From Actinomycetospora cinnamomea (GTDB lineage: Bacteria; Actinomycetota; Actinomycetes; Mycobacteriales; Pseudonocardiaceae), in NCBI RefSeq assembly GCF_003096675.1, contig NZ_QEKW01000001.1, positions 868,001 to 932,000 on the forward strand: a stretch of DNA of 64,000 bases, in the 5' to 3' direction. The notes beneath the pieces were generated by a model. It was not told where the DNA came from and searched no databases. It worked only from the letters and a program-made list of their open reading frames with translations. Position numbers and translations under genes: made by a program. The number at the start of each line of letters is the position of its first letter. Within the stretch, counting starts at the first letter, position 1. Below are positions 27,578-36,572 of the stretch, piece after piece.

Positions 27578-27606
27578 GAAGCAGCGAACCGCACGTTCGT
27601 TGCTTC
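27578..27606. terminator. Hairpin between convergent epimerase and membrane glycosyltransferase genes
   Basis: GAAGCAGCGAAC (27578-27589) pairs with GTTCGTTGCTTC (27595-27606) around loop CGCAC, with one G-U or A-C type mismatch depending on the strand. It is the longer sister of the hairpin at 12449-12471. Confidence 0.65.
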
Positions 27607-27615
27607 AGAAGACCC

Positions 27616-28998
27616 CTACCAGACCGTCAGCAGCAGGTGGTTGACCGCGAGGGCGAGGGCCGCCTGCGCGAGGAGCCACCAGCGCACCGCGGGGCGGGGC
27701 AGCAGCGCGGCGAGGGGCACGATCCACACCGCGAAGGGCAGCCAGATGCGCTCCACCTCGGACTTCGACAGCCCCGAGAGGTCGGCCACGAGGACCGCGC
27801 CCAGACCCGCCGCGGCGAGGGCGAGCAGGGCGGCGGGCACCGCGCGGGGACGCCAGGCCGCGCGGCGCAGACCGGCGATCACCGCGGGCCCGAGCACCAG
27901 GACCAGCGCCGCGAGGTTGCCCCACACCCAGTACTCGTAGGGGCGCAGCAGGCCGTACTCGCCCGGCTCGTAGTAGCGGACCGTCACCTGCTCGTAGCCC
28001 TCGTACCACCAGAAGCCGGCGGCCGCGAAGGCCGCGACCACCAGCGCGGCGCCCACGCCCCCGACGAGCAGCGGCGCCACGCGGCGCGCCACCAGCGCCA
28101 CGGCGATCGGCAGCAGCCCGGCGAGCACCAGGCCGTAGGAGAAGAACAGCGCGAGCCCCAGCACGACGCCGGCGAGCAGGCTGAGGGCGTGCCCGCCGGC
28201 GCCCCGGCGCACCGCGCCCGCCGCGAGCAGCGCCACCCCCCAGGCGAGGATCGCCGCGAACATTCCGTCCGCCGACACCCCGACCCACACCGCGCCCGGC
28301 ATCAGCACGCCGAAGGGCAGGTAGGCGCGGGCGAGGTCGCGGTCGCCGAGGGCGGCGAGGGTCAGGGCGACGGCCACGACCGCCGAGGCACCGATCGCCG
28401 TGGTGACCACGCCGGCGTACTCACCACCGCCGAGGCCCAGGCGGTCGAGCAGGACGTAGAACAGTGTCGCCGCGGGCGGGTGCCCGGCGGAGTGGGTGAC
28501 GAGGCTCTCGGGCGTCTGACCGGCGATGCGGTCGGCGAACGTCTGCAGGAAGACCGCGATGTCGGGGGCGCGGGGGATCTCGGCCAGGTACTCGGTCGGG
28601 GTGGCCAGCCGCTCGGCGACCCCGACGTACCACCCGTCGATCGTGGCAAGGGCGAACGTCCACGCCAGTGACGCGACGTAGGCGACCCCGAGCAGCGGGC
28701 CCCACGGCATCGTGCGGGCGAGCGCGGGACCCCCGAGCGCGACGAGCAACGCCACCACGACCGCCGGCACGGTGCCCGGACCGACGTGCGGGAGCCACTG
28801 CGCGAGCAACGGCGGCCACCCGACGAGCACCGGCACGCCGGCGTCGATCAGCGCCCATCCGATCACGGACGATGCCGTGACCAGCAGCGCGGCCACCGCG
28901 ACGGCGATGAGGTCGCCCCGCAGGCGCAGGGGCCGGCGCACCGGCGAGGGGGGCTCGTCGGCGGAGCCGGGACGTCCGCGCAGCACGCTGGTCATCAC
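27616..28998 (-). CDS. Multi-pass membrane protein, probable GT-C glycosyltransferase
   Basis: A 460-residue protein with about eleven hydrophobic helices. A loop after the early helices contains THSAGHPPAATLFYVLLDRLG, similar to the H-x-GHPP loop in actinobacterial polyprenyl-phosphate-sugar (GT-C) transferases. FWWYEGYEQVTVRYYEPGEYG is a conserved-looking extracytoplasmic loop. The ATG at 28998 is followed immediately by a second ATG. It is divergent from the GT2 gene and probably belongs to the same envelope-glycan set. Donor and acceptor unknown. Confidence 0.7.
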   Translation of the reverse strand: MMTSVLRGRPGSADEPPSPVRRPLRLRGDLIAVAVAALLVTASSVIGWALIDAGVPVLVGWPPLLAQWLPHVGPGTVPAVVVALLVALGGPALARTMPWGPLLGVAYVASLAWTFALATIDGWYVGVAERLATPTEYLAEIPRAPDIAVFLQTFADRIAGQTPESLVTHSAGHPPAATLFYVLLDRLGLGGGEYAGVVTTAIGASAVVAVALTLAALGDRDLARAYLPFGVLMPGAVWVGVSADGMFAAILAWGVALLAAGAVRRGAGGHALSLLAGVVLGLALFFSYGLVLAGLLPIAVALVARRVAPLLVGGVGAALVVAAFAAAGFWWYEGYEQVTVRYYEPGEYGLLRPYEYWVWGNLAALVLVLGPAVIAGLRRAAWRPRAVPAALLALAAAGLGAVLVADLSGLSKSEVERIWLPFAVWIVPLAALLPRPAVRWWLLAQAALALAVNHLLLTVW

Positions 28999-29155
28999 CG
29001 CGGACCGTACGGAGGTGCCGTGACCCCTCGGTGAGGAGGGCCGCTCGGCGCACCCCTGTCGCCCGTCCGGGGCACGTGAGGTGAGCGTGAAGATTCTGTT
29101 GTGGGCTACCGACCCCGCGCGGCGGGTTCACGACCGACCTCATAGCGTGACCGCG

Positions 29156-29854
29156 ATGGAAGGTCATGTGGACGTGGTGCTCCCCTGCCTCGACGAGGCG
29201 GAGGCGTTGCCGGGCGTCCTCGCCGCCCTCCCGGAGGGCTTCCACGCGGTCGTCTGCGACAACGGTTCGACCGACGGGACCCCCGAGATCGCCGAGCGCC
29301 TGGGCGCGCGGGTGGTGCACGAGACCCGCAAGGGCTACGGCGCCGCGGTCCACACCGGGCTGGAGGCGACGGGCACCGAGGTCGTCGCGGTGATCGACGC
29401 CGACGGCTCGCTGGACCCCGCCGAGCTGCCCGCGATGGTGCGGCTGCTCCTCGACACGGACGCCGACCTCGTGGTCGGGCGCCGGGTGCCGCAGGCGCGC
29501 GGGGTGTGGCCCTGGCACGCGCGGATGAGCAACCTCGTGCTCTCAAGGCTGATGCGCACCCGCGGGGTCGGCGTCCGCGACATCGCCCCGATCCGGGTGG
29601 CCCATCGTCGGGCGCTGCTCGACCTCGGGATCACCGACCGGGCCTTCGGCTACCCGCTCGAGCTGCTGATCCGGGCCGGCGCCGCCGGCTGGCGGATCCG
29701 TGAGGTCGACGTCGCCTACCGCCCGCGCGCCGGGGGCCGGTCGAAGGTCTCGGGATCGGTCAGGGGCACCGCGCGCGCGGTGCGGGACATGTCGGCCGCG
29801 ATCGCCCGCACCCGCCCCGCCGCGACCGTGGACGGGCGGGGCACGCGCCGATGA
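29156..29854 (+). CDS. GT2-family glycosyltransferase (polyprenyl-phosphate mannosyl/glucosyltransferase-like)
   Basis: A 232-residue GT-A-fold enzyme: VDVVLPCLDEAEALPGVLAAL binds the nucleotide, CDNGSTDGTPEIAERLG follows, and VVAVIDADGSLDP carries the DxD metal motif. It has no membrane helices, so it acts at the inner face of the membrane. It is the first of three overlapping genes (ATGA overlaps), all on the plus strand. It probably charges a polyprenyl phosphate for the GT-C protein encoded divergently. Confidence 0.82.
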   Translation: MEGHVDVVLPCLDEAEALPGVLAALPEGFHAVVCDNGSTDGTPEIAERLGARVVHETRKGYGAAVHTGLEATGTEVVAVIDADGSLDPAELPAMVRLLLDTDADLVVGRRVPQARGVWPWHARMSNLVLSRLMRTRGVGVRDIAPIRVAHRRALLDLGITDRAFGYPLELLIRAGAAGWRIREVDVAYRPRAGGRSKVSGSVRGTARAVRDMSAAIARTRPAATVDGRGTRR

Positions 29855-30618
29855 GCGACGGACGCGAACCGCTCGGTGCCCCCCGCGCGAACGCGCCCAT
29901 CATGCGGACCAGTGCGCCCGTCACGAGGGTCGTCCTCGTGCTCGCGAAGGCCCCCGTCGCGGGCCGCGTGAAGACCCGGCTGATGCCCGTCGCGACGCCG
30001 GAGGGCGCGGCCGGCATCGCCGCGGCCGCCCTGCTGGACACGCTCGACGCAGCCGGCACGGTGCCCGGCGCCCGGACGGTCGTGGCCCTCGAGGGCGACC
30101 CCGCGGCCGGCGAGCGCGGCACCGAGCTCGCCGATGCACTGGCCGGGACGGTCGTCGTCCCCCAGCGTGGCCGCACGCTCGGCGAGCGCATCACCGCCGC
30201 CCACGACGACGTCGCGGCCGCGTTCCCCGGCGCCGCGACCGTGCAGGTCGGGATGGACACCCCCCAGCTCGACCCCGCCCTGCTCGACGACGCGCTGCGG
30301 CTCGTCGCGGGCGACGCGGACGCCGCGCTCGGCCTCGCGCTCGACGGCGGCTGGTGGGCGCTCGCGCTCGCCGACCCGAGCCGCGCCGGCGTGATCGCCG
30401 AGGTCCCCACCTCGCGCGACGACACGGGCCGCCGCACGCTCGCCGCCCTGCGCGCCGGCCACGACGGGCTCGACCCCGGCCGGGTGCTCGAGCTCCCGCC
30501 CCTCTCCGACGTCGACACGCCCGACGACGCCGTCGCGGTCGCCGACCTCGTCCCCACCGGCCGCTTCGCCCGCGCCGTCGCGGACCTGCTCCCCGTTCCC
30601 GGAGGCCTCCCCCGATGA
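29851..30618 (+). CDS. DUF2064 (TIGR04282-type) nucleotidyltransferase-like protein
   Basis: A 255-residue protein with the DUF2064 pattern: VLVLAKAPVAGRVKTRLMP at the start, PQRGRTLGERITAAH, and VGMDTPQLDPALLDDAL. The fold is related to GT-A glycosyltransferases and CofC. ATG 29851 overlaps the upstream stop. Homologues are often annotated as arsenosugar glycosyltransferase, but nothing in this locus indicates arsenic chemistry. A nucleotide-sugar or cofactor role is possible. Confidence 0.75.
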   Translation: MSDGREPLGAPRANAPIMRTSAPVTRVVLVLAKAPVAGRVKTRLMPVATPEGAAGIAAAALLDTLDAAGTVPGARTVVALEGDPAAGERGTELADALAGTVVVPQRGRTLGERITAAHDDVAAAFPGAATVQVGMDTPQLDPALLDDALRLVAGDADAALGLALDGGWWALALADPSRAGVIAEVPTSRDDTGRRTLAALRAGHDGLDPGRVLELPPLSDVDTPDDAVAVADLVPTGRFARAVADLLPVPGGLPR

Positions 30619-31352
30619 CCCCCCTGTCGCCTCCCGCCGCCGACACGCCCCGGGTCCTGCGCGCGTGCCCGGAAGCGTTCGACGCGGGCGCGGTGTTCGA
30701 CGCGGCGCTGGCGGGGCGGCGTCAGCGCCTGGTGCGCGGCGACGGCGTCGTCCTGCCCCTGGCCGTGCAGCGCTGGCACGACGACGCGGACGACGAGGAC
30801 GAGTGGCTGCTCGGGCGCTGCACCGGCCCCACGCTCGACCTGGGCTGCGGGCCCGGCCGGCTGGTCGTGGCGCTGGCCGACCGCGGCGTCCCCGCGCTCG
30901 GCGTCGACGTGTCGATCCAGGCCGTGCAGCGCTGCCTCGAGCGCGGCGCCGCGGTGCTGCACCGCGACGCCTTCGAGCGCCTGCCCGGCGAGGGCCGCTG
31001 GCAGCACGTCGTGCTGGCCGACGGCAACATCGGCATCGGCGGCGACCCCGTGTCGCTGCTGCGCCGCTGCCGGGCCCTGCTCGCCTGCGGCGGCACCGTC
31101 CTGCTCGAGCTCGAGCCGGGCGCCGGCCTGTGGTGCGGCACCGCGTACCTGGAGAGCACGGGCGTCGACGACCCGGTGGACGAGCTGACGGTGTTCGGGG
31201 CGCTCGCCGACGGCTCCCTCGACGCCGGTCCGTGGTTCCCGTGGGCCGTGCTCGGCCCGCACGCGGTGGAGGACGTGGCCGCCGAGGCCGGACTGACCGT
31301 CGGCGCCCGGGCCGAGGGCGGGCGCTGCTTCGTCGAGCTCAGCCCCGCCTGA
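30615..31352 (+). CDS. Class I SAM-dependent methyltransferase
   Basis: A 245-residue methyltransferase with motif I TLDLGCGPGRLVVALADRG, motif II VPALGVDVS and LLELEPGAG later. ATG 30615 overlaps the DUF2064 stop, completing a three-gene coupled unit. The preceding segment AVQRWHDDADDEDEWLLGRC is typical of methyltransferases that sit next to DUF2064 and GT2 genes in actinobacteria. The acceptor is unknown. It ends four bases from the convergent pepD stop, with no room for a terminator. Confidence 0.8.
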   Translation: MTPLSPPAADTPRVLRACPEAFDAGAVFDAALAGRRQRLVRGDGVVLPLAVQRWHDDADDEDEWLLGRCTGPTLDLGCGPGRLVVALADRGVPALGVDVSIQAVQRCLERGAAVLHRDAFERLPGEGRWQHVVLADGNIGIGGDPVSLLRRCRALLACGGTVLLELEPGAGLWCGTAYLESTGVDDPVDELTVFGALADGSLDAGPWFPWAVLGPHAVEDVAAEAGLTVGARAEGGRCFVELSPA

Positions 31353-31355
31353 GCC

Positions 31356-33029
31356 TCACCGCCCGCCGATCACCCGGCTGCCCAACGTCACGGTGACCTG
31401 GCGCGTGCCGCCGCCGGGGGCCTGCAGCGTCAGGGTCACGGTCTGCCCCGGCGCCCGGGACTGGATCGCCGCGACGAACGCGTTGGCGTCCTCGATCGGA
31501 CGGTCGTCCACCCGGACGACGACGTCGCCCGCCACCACGCCCGCGGCCTGCGCCGGCGAGCCGGGCTGGACGTCGGCCATCGCGGCGCCGCGCGGGGCCG
31601 CGTCGGCCACCCCCACCCCGATGACCGCCTGGGTGGCGCGCCCGGTGTCGACGAGCTCGGTCGCGAGCCGGCGCGCCTGGTTGATCGGTATCGCGAAGCC
31701 GAGGCCGATGGAGCCGGCCTCCCCGCCGGAGCTGCCGGTGACGCTGGCGATCGCGGTGTTCACGCCGATCACCTGGCCCTGACCGTCGACCAGCGGTCCA
31801 CCGGAGTTGCCGGGGTTGATCGCGGCGTCGGTCTGGATCGCGTCGAGGACGCTGCTCTGGCCGGCGCCGGACCCGCCGGCCTCGACGGGGCGCCGCAGGG
31901 CGCTGACGATGCCGGTGGTCACCGTGCCGGAGAGCCCGAGCGGGGAGCCGACGGCGATGACGGTCTGGCCCTGCACGAGCTGGTCGGAGTTGCCCAGGTT
32001 CGCCGGTCGCAGGTCGTTGACCCCGCTCGCGCGCACCACCGCGATGTCGGCGGCAGGGGCGGTGCCCACGATCTGGACGGGCGCCACGCGTCCGTCGGAG
32101 AACACGGCCTCCAGCCCACCGCCCTGGCCGGCCTGCAGGACGTGGTTGTTGGTCATGATGAGCCCGTCGGCCGAGAGCACGATCCCCGAGCCCTCGCCCG
32201 CCGCGCCGCGGATCTGCACCGCGCTGGGCAGCACCGCCGCCGCGACCTGCTCGATGGAGCCCGGCGGCGCCGCCGACGGCACACCCTCGGGCACCGGCTC
32301 CTCGAGCGCCGTGCCCTGCGAGGAGCTCGACGACCCGCCGAGGTTGCCGACCGCGACCGCCGAGAGCGCGCCGCCGATGAGTCCCGCGACGAGCGCCAGC
32401 GCGACGAGCCCGAGCGTCCCGAGGCGCTTGCCGCCCGACGCCGGCGGCGGCTGCTGTCCACCCCCGCCCCAGCCGCCGCCCCAACCGCCACCCGGGTCCC
32501 GGGGGTAGCCGCCGGGCGGCGTCGCGGGGCCCGCCGCGGCGCCACCCCAGCCGTAGCCACCGCCGCTCTCGCCGCCCGCGCCGTGGCCGCCCCCACCGGG
32601 GCCGCTGGGCGGGCCGTAGCCGCCGGGCACGGTCTCGCGTGCGGTCGGCGGACCCGCAGCCCGGGGCGCGGTCGAGGGGTACGTGCCGCGGCCCGTCCCG
32701 GACGCCGAGGCGCCGAGACCGAACGCCTGGGTCGGGCCCTGCGCCGGCCCCTGCGGCCCGGTGGGTACCTGCGCGGGCGCGCTGTAGGGCGTGGCGCTGG
32801 TCGAGGAGCTGGTCGACGTGTCGTACTCCCGGCCCGTTCCTTCGGCCCAGCGCACACCCCCGGGCCCGGGGGACCGGGCGGTCGTCTCCGTCCCCCCGGA
32901 CGGTCCAGCGCCGTGGGGCGTCGTGCGCGACGACCGGTCCGCGGCGGGCACCGACGTCGCTCCGTGCGGCGCGTCGGACCCCGAGGCGGGGCCGTCCGGG
33001 TCGGCGGACGCGGCGTCGTTCTCGCTCAT
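31356..33029 (-). CDS. pepD: HtrA-family serine protease with PDZ domain (PepD-like)
   Basis: A 557-residue envelope protease. Residues 1-200 are a disordered Gly/Pro/Ser/Thr-rich cytoplasmic segment, followed by one membrane helix near 215-235. The trypsin-like domain has the triad H296 (TNNHV), D328 (ADIAVV) and S409 (GNSGGP), and a C-terminal PDZ domain follows (QPGSPAQAAGVVAGDVVVRVDDRPI). It degrades or folds misfolded extracytoplasmic proteins. In mycobacteria pepD belongs to the MprAB envelope-stress regulon; here it is divergent from the mprB-like gene across 85 bases. Confidence 0.9.
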   Translation of the reverse strand: MSENDAASADPDGPASGSDAPHGATSVPAADRSSRTTPHGAGPSGGTETTARSPGPGGVRWAEGTGREYDTSTSSSTSATPYSAPAQVPTGPQGPAQGPTQAFGLGASASGTGRGTYPSTAPRAAGPPTARETVPGGYGPPSGPGGGGHGAGGESGGGYGWGGAAAGPATPPGGYPRDPGGGWGGGWGGGGQQPPPASGGKRLGTLGLVALALVAGLIGGALSAVAVGNLGGSSSSSQGTALEEPVPEGVPSAAPPGSIEQVAAAVLPSAVQIRGAAGEGSGIVLSADGLIMTNNHVLQAGQGGGLEAVFSDGRVAPVQIVGTAPAADIAVVRASGVNDLRPANLGNSDQLVQGQTVIAVGSPLGLSGTVTTGIVSALRRPVEAGGSGAGQSSVLDAIQTDAAINPGNSGGPLVDGQGQVIGVNTAIASVTGSSGGEAGSIGLGFAIPINQARRLATELVDTGRATQAVIGVGVADAAPRGAAMADVQPGSPAQAAGVVAGDVVVRVDDRPIEDANAFVAAIQSRAPGQTVTLTLQAPGGGTRQVTVTLGSRVIGGR

Positions 33030-33114
33030 GTCCCCCAGCCTCCCGCATCGCCTCCGCGGCCGCGTCGACAGGCGCCCGGTCCCGGCGGCCGGGCGGAAGG
33101 GGGAAGCTTGAGGG

Positions 33115-34656
33115 GTGGAGCGTTCCCTGCCCGGCCCGACGACCGGTGCCCCGGCCGCCGCGGAGCCGGACGACGGGCACGCCGCCGCGCCGCCGCCCGA
33201 CGACAAGGACGGCCGCCCGGTCCCGGGTCCGCCCGACGACGAGCCGCCACCCGGCCTGGTCCGCCACGTCCTGCAGGGCATCCCGTTGCGCCGCCGCGTC
33301 GGCATCCTGGTCTCGGTGGGCGGCGGCCTGCTCGTCGCGCTCATCGCGGTCGCGGTGTACCTGACCGCGCAGCGGGCGCTCTACGACCAGCTCGACGAGA
33401 GCCTCGTCCAGCGCGCGACCGTCGCCGCGTCCGGCGACCTCGCCGACCCCGCACTGCTGCTGCGGGTGTCGCAGGACGCGCTGGCGGCCGGCGAGGTGCG
33501 GGTGGCCATCGTCACGGCGGGCGGCGAGGCCGTCACGATCGCCGGGAACAGCCCGCCGCTCGGGGCCCCGGAGGTCGCCGCGGCCCGCCGCGACCCGGCC
33601 ACGTCGGTGCGCACGGGCGTGGTCGACGGCCAGCTGCACCGCGTCGTGGCGGTCTACGCCGGCGAGGGCCGGGCGCTCGTGCTCGCCCAGGAGCTCGACC
33701 CGACACGCCGGACGCTCTCCAAGCTGGCCGTGGTGTTGCTCGTCACCGGGGCCTCGGGCGTGCTGCTCGCCGCGCTGACCGGCGTCGCGATCGCCCGGGC
33801 GGGCCTGCGCCCGGTCGAGCGGCTGATCTCGGCGACCGCGCGCGTCGCACGCACCGGCGACCTGCGCCCGATCCCGGTCACCGGCGGGGACGAGATCGCG
33901 CGGCTGACCAGCAGCTTCAACGCGATGCTCGCCGCGCTCGCGTCGTCGATCGAACGCCAGCGCCGCCTCGTCGCCGACGCGGGGCACGAGCTGCGCACGC
34001 CGCTGACGTCGCTGCGCACCAACCTCGAGCTGCTCATGGCCTCGGAGCAGGCATCGTCGCACCCGGACGCCCCGCGGCTGTCCGACGAGGACCGCGCGGA
34101 GCTGCAGGCCGACCTGCGGGCCCAGGTCGACGAGCTCGCCACCCTCGTCGGCGACGTCGTCGAGCTCGCTCGCGACGACCCGCCCGAGGTGGCCGCCGAG
34201 CCCCTCGACCTCGCCGACGTCGTCGAGCGCGCCCTGGACCGCGCCCGGCGCCGGGCGGCCGCGGAGAACGTCACCTTCGACGTCGACCTCGCCTCCTGCG
34301 AGGTGACCGGCGACGCGAACGCCCTCGAGCGCGCGGCGCTCAACCTGCTCGACAACGCCGCGAAGTGGAGCCCGCCGGGCGGGCGGGTGCGCGTGACGCT
34401 GCGTCACGGCGTCGCCCCCGAGCGGCCGGGCACCGCGGTGCTCGAGGTGGCCGACGCCGGACCGGGGATCGCCGACGAGGAGCTCGACCTCGTCTTCGAG
34501 CGCTTCTACCGCTCGCTGGACGCGCGGACGATGAGCGGCTCGGGTCTCGGGCTCTCGATCGTCGCCCAGGTCGCCGGGCGCCACCACGGCGGTGTCTCGG
34601 CGGGCCGCGCCCCCGAGGGCGGCGCCCTGCTCCGGTTCTGGATCCCCCGACGCTGA
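33115..34656 (+). CDS. mprB: Sensor histidine kinase (MprB-like)
   Basis: A 513-residue membrane kinase: an N-terminal Pro-rich cytoplasmic segment, helix 1 near 65-82, an extracytoplasmic sensor loop, helix 2 near 205-225, a HAMP domain, a dimerisation helix with phospho-acceptor H291 (DAGHELRTPLTSLRTNLELL), then ATPase motifs N (LLDNAAKWSPPGG), G1 (DAGPGIADEE), F (VFERFYRS) and G2 (GSGLGLSIV). It resembles MprB, which senses envelope stress. The partner is probably the MprA-like regulator at 36.6-37.3 kb, which is on the other strand and separated by two genes. Confidence 0.87.
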   Translation: MERSLPGPTTGAPAAAEPDDGHAAAPPPDDKDGRPVPGPPDDEPPPGLVRHVLQGIPLRRRVGILVSVGGGLLVALIAVAVYLTAQRALYDQLDESLVQRATVAASGDLADPALLLRVSQDALAAGEVRVAIVTAGGEAVTIAGNSPPLGAPEVAAARRDPATSVRTGVVDGQLHRVVAVYAGEGRALVLAQELDPTRRTLSKLAVVLLVTGASGVLLAALTGVAIARAGLRPVERLISATARVARTGDLRPIPVTGGDEIARLTSSFNAMLAALASSIERQRRLVADAGHELRTPLTSLRTNLELLMASEQASSHPDAPRLSDEDRAELQADLRAQVDELATLVGDVVELARDDPPEVAAEPLDLADVVERALDRARRRAAAENVTFDVDLASCEVTGDANALERAALNLLDNAAKWSPPGGRVRVTLRHGVAPERPGTAVLEVADAGPGIADEELDLVFERFYRSLDARTMSGSGLGLSIVAQVAGRHHGGVSAGRAPEGGALLRFWIPRR

Positions 34657-34762
34657 CGGACCGTCGTCAGCTCTGTACGCGGTGCTGTGACGCGCCTTAC
34701 GGTCGGGGTGAGGGGGGACACGACGACGTTGGACACAGCACTTCCGACTGGGAGGCCCTTCG

Positions 34763-35950
34763 GTGAGCAGACTGCGCTTCGGCACGTTCCTGGCCCCGTT
34801 CCACCGCGCCGGTGAGAACCCCACGCTCGCCCTGCAGCGCGACCTCGAGCTCGTGGAGCACCTCGACGCGCTCGGCTACGACGAGGCGTGGATCGGCGAG
34901 CACCACTCGGCGGGCAGCGAGATCATCGCCTCGCCGGAGATCTTCATCGCGGCGGCGGCGGAGCGGACGAAGCGGATCAAGCTCGGCACGGGCGTGACCT
35001 CGGCCAGCTACCACAACCCGCTGTGGGTGGCCGACCGCATGGTGATGCTCGACCACCTGACCCGCGGGCGCTCGATGCTCGGCGTCGGGCCCGGCTCCCT
35101 GCCCAGCGACTCGTCCATGATCGGCCTGAACCCCACCGACACCCGCGAGCTGCTCGACGTCAACCTCGACATCATCATGCGGCTGCTCGCCGGCGAGGTC
35201 GTCACCGAGCAGACGCGGACGCACAACCTCATCGAGGCCCAGCTGCAGCTGCGGCCGTACACCGAGCCGTGCTTCGACATCGCGGTCGCGGCCGTCGCGT
35301 CGCCGACCGGGCCGCGCATGGCGGGCCGGCACGGGGTGGGCCTGCTCTCGATCGGGGCGACGCTGACCCAGGACGGCTTCGACGCCCTGGCCCACCACTG
35401 GAACGTCGTCGAGGAGCGCGCGCAGCACTACGGGCAGCCCACCCCGGACCGGGAGAAGTGGCGCCTGGTCGGGCTCATGCACATCGCCGAGACCAAGGAG
35501 CAGGCCTACCGCGACGTCGAGTACGGCATCGAGTCGTGGTTCCGCTACTTCCAGAAGACCGCGGCGTTCCCGCAGATGGCGGTCGAGGGCGGCGACCGCA
35601 AGGAGATGATCGACTTCATCAACGAGGCCGGCATCGGGGCGATCGGCACGCCGGAGGACGCCCGTGCCCAGGTCCAGCGGCTCGCCGACCAGTCCGGTGG
35701 GTTCGGCGCCATGCTGCTGCTCGGGCACGAGTGGGCCAACCCGCAGGCGACGAAGCGGTCGTGGGAGCTCATCGCCCAGGAGGTCATGCCCCACTTCCAG
35801 GGCGCGACCTGGGGCGGGCGGACGCACGCGGAGTCCACCCAGGCGGCCAAGGAGCGCGCGGGTCTGCGGCGCGACGAGTTCGCCGCCACCCAGCTCGAGG
35901 CCGTCGACCACATGACGAAGAAGTACGCCGAGGAGGTCGCGGGCTCCTGA
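34763..35950 (+). CDS. LLM-class flavin-dependent monooxygenase
   Basis: A 395-residue bacterial-luciferase-like protein using reduced F420 or FMN. Landmarks are FGTFLAPFHRAGENPTLALQ, YDEAWIGEHH, LGTGVTSASYHNPLWVADR and RSMLGVGPGSLPSDS. The start is GTG 34763 with a weak upstream site. Homologues are called limonene or alkanal monooxygenase-like, but the substrate cannot be assigned. It lies in the segment that separates mprB from mprA and ends in a 42-base palindrome. Confidence 0.85.
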   Translation: MSRLRFGTFLAPFHRAGENPTLALQRDLELVEHLDALGYDEAWIGEHHSAGSEIIASPEIFIAAAAERTKRIKLGTGVTSASYHNPLWVADRMVMLDHLTRGRSMLGVGPGSLPSDSSMIGLNPTDTRELLDVNLDIIMRLLAGEVVTEQTRTHNLIEAQLQLRPYTEPCFDIAVAAVASPTGPRMAGRHGVGLLSIGATLTQDGFDALAHHWNVVEERAQHYGQPTPDREKWRLVGLMHIAETKEQAYRDVEYGIESWFRYFQKTAAFPQMAVEGGDRKEMIDFINEAGIGAIGTPEDARAQVQRLADQSGGFGAMLLLGHEWANPQATKRSWELIAQEVMPHFQGATWGGRTHAESTQAAKERAGLRRDEFAATQLEAVDHMTKKYAEEVAGS

Positions 35951-35958
35951 CCCTCCTG

Positions 35959-36000
35959 TGTGCGTGATCTTCCGAGCTGTAGCTCCGAAGATCACGCACA
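35959..36000. terminator. 42-base near-perfect palindrome downstream of the LLM gene
   Basis: Arms TGTGCGTGATCTTC and GAAGATCACGCACA are exact complements; the centre GAGCTGTAGCTC differs from perfect symmetry by two base pairs. It begins nine bases after the stop codon. It shares length and central core with the palindrome at 13456-13497. Confidence 0.8.
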
Positions 36001-36104
36001 TGGGAGCGGGACGGGAGTCCCCGGCCGGCCGTGACCTCCGCCCCTCCCCCGGCGCGCCGGGCCCGGGTCCCGTGGGCTCCCGAGCCGGCCGGGGGAGGCA
36101 CGAG

Positions 36105-36533
36105 ATGGCGGATCCGGAGCGCACCCGGGAGCACGTCCTGCCCGCGACGGTGCGGCTGACGGTCCCGCAGCCCCGCACGCCCGCGGACCTGGCCGGCGGA
36201 CCGACCCGCACCCCGGTCCGCGACCTGCCGGACGACCTGCCGGACGACCTGCCGGACGACGACGTGCGCACCCAGCTCGTCGACTGCGTCGAGGCCCGCC
36301 TGCCCCTGGAGGAGCGCGTCGAGCGGCTGCGGCCCGCGGCGGACCACCTCGCCGAGCGGGCGCACACACTGCAGCGCGGGCACGGCGACCCCGACGTGCT
36401 GCGGGAGGTGCTGGCGCGCCTGCGCGCGGTCCGGGCCCGGCGGGACGAGGCCGTGCGCGCCCGGTCGCGCCTCGCCGAGCGGGAGGAGCGGCTGGAGGCG
36501 GTGCTGCGCGCGAGGTCGGCCGGGAACGGGTAG
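36105..36533 (+). CDS. Hypothetical protein with coiled-coil C-terminus
   Basis: A 142-residue soluble protein of no recognised family. The ATG at 36105 has an excellent ribosome binding site (GGGGGAGG six bases upstream). Residues 40-53 contain three LPDD repeats from a 12-base tandem repeat at 36230-36262; residues 58-140 are rich in Arg, Glu, Leu and Ala with heptad spacing, typical of a helical coil. It is convergent with mprA. Function unknown. Confidence 0.65.
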   Translation: MADPERTREHVLPATVRLTVPQPRTPADLAGGPTRTPVRDLPDDLPDDLPDDDVRTQLVDCVEARLPLEERVERLRPAADHLAERAHTLQRGHGDPDVLREVLARLRAVRARRDEAVRARSRLAEREERLEAVLRARSAGNG

Positions 36534-36572
36534 CGCGGCCGGCGAGCCGGGATCAGGAGATCGCGCCGGGCC

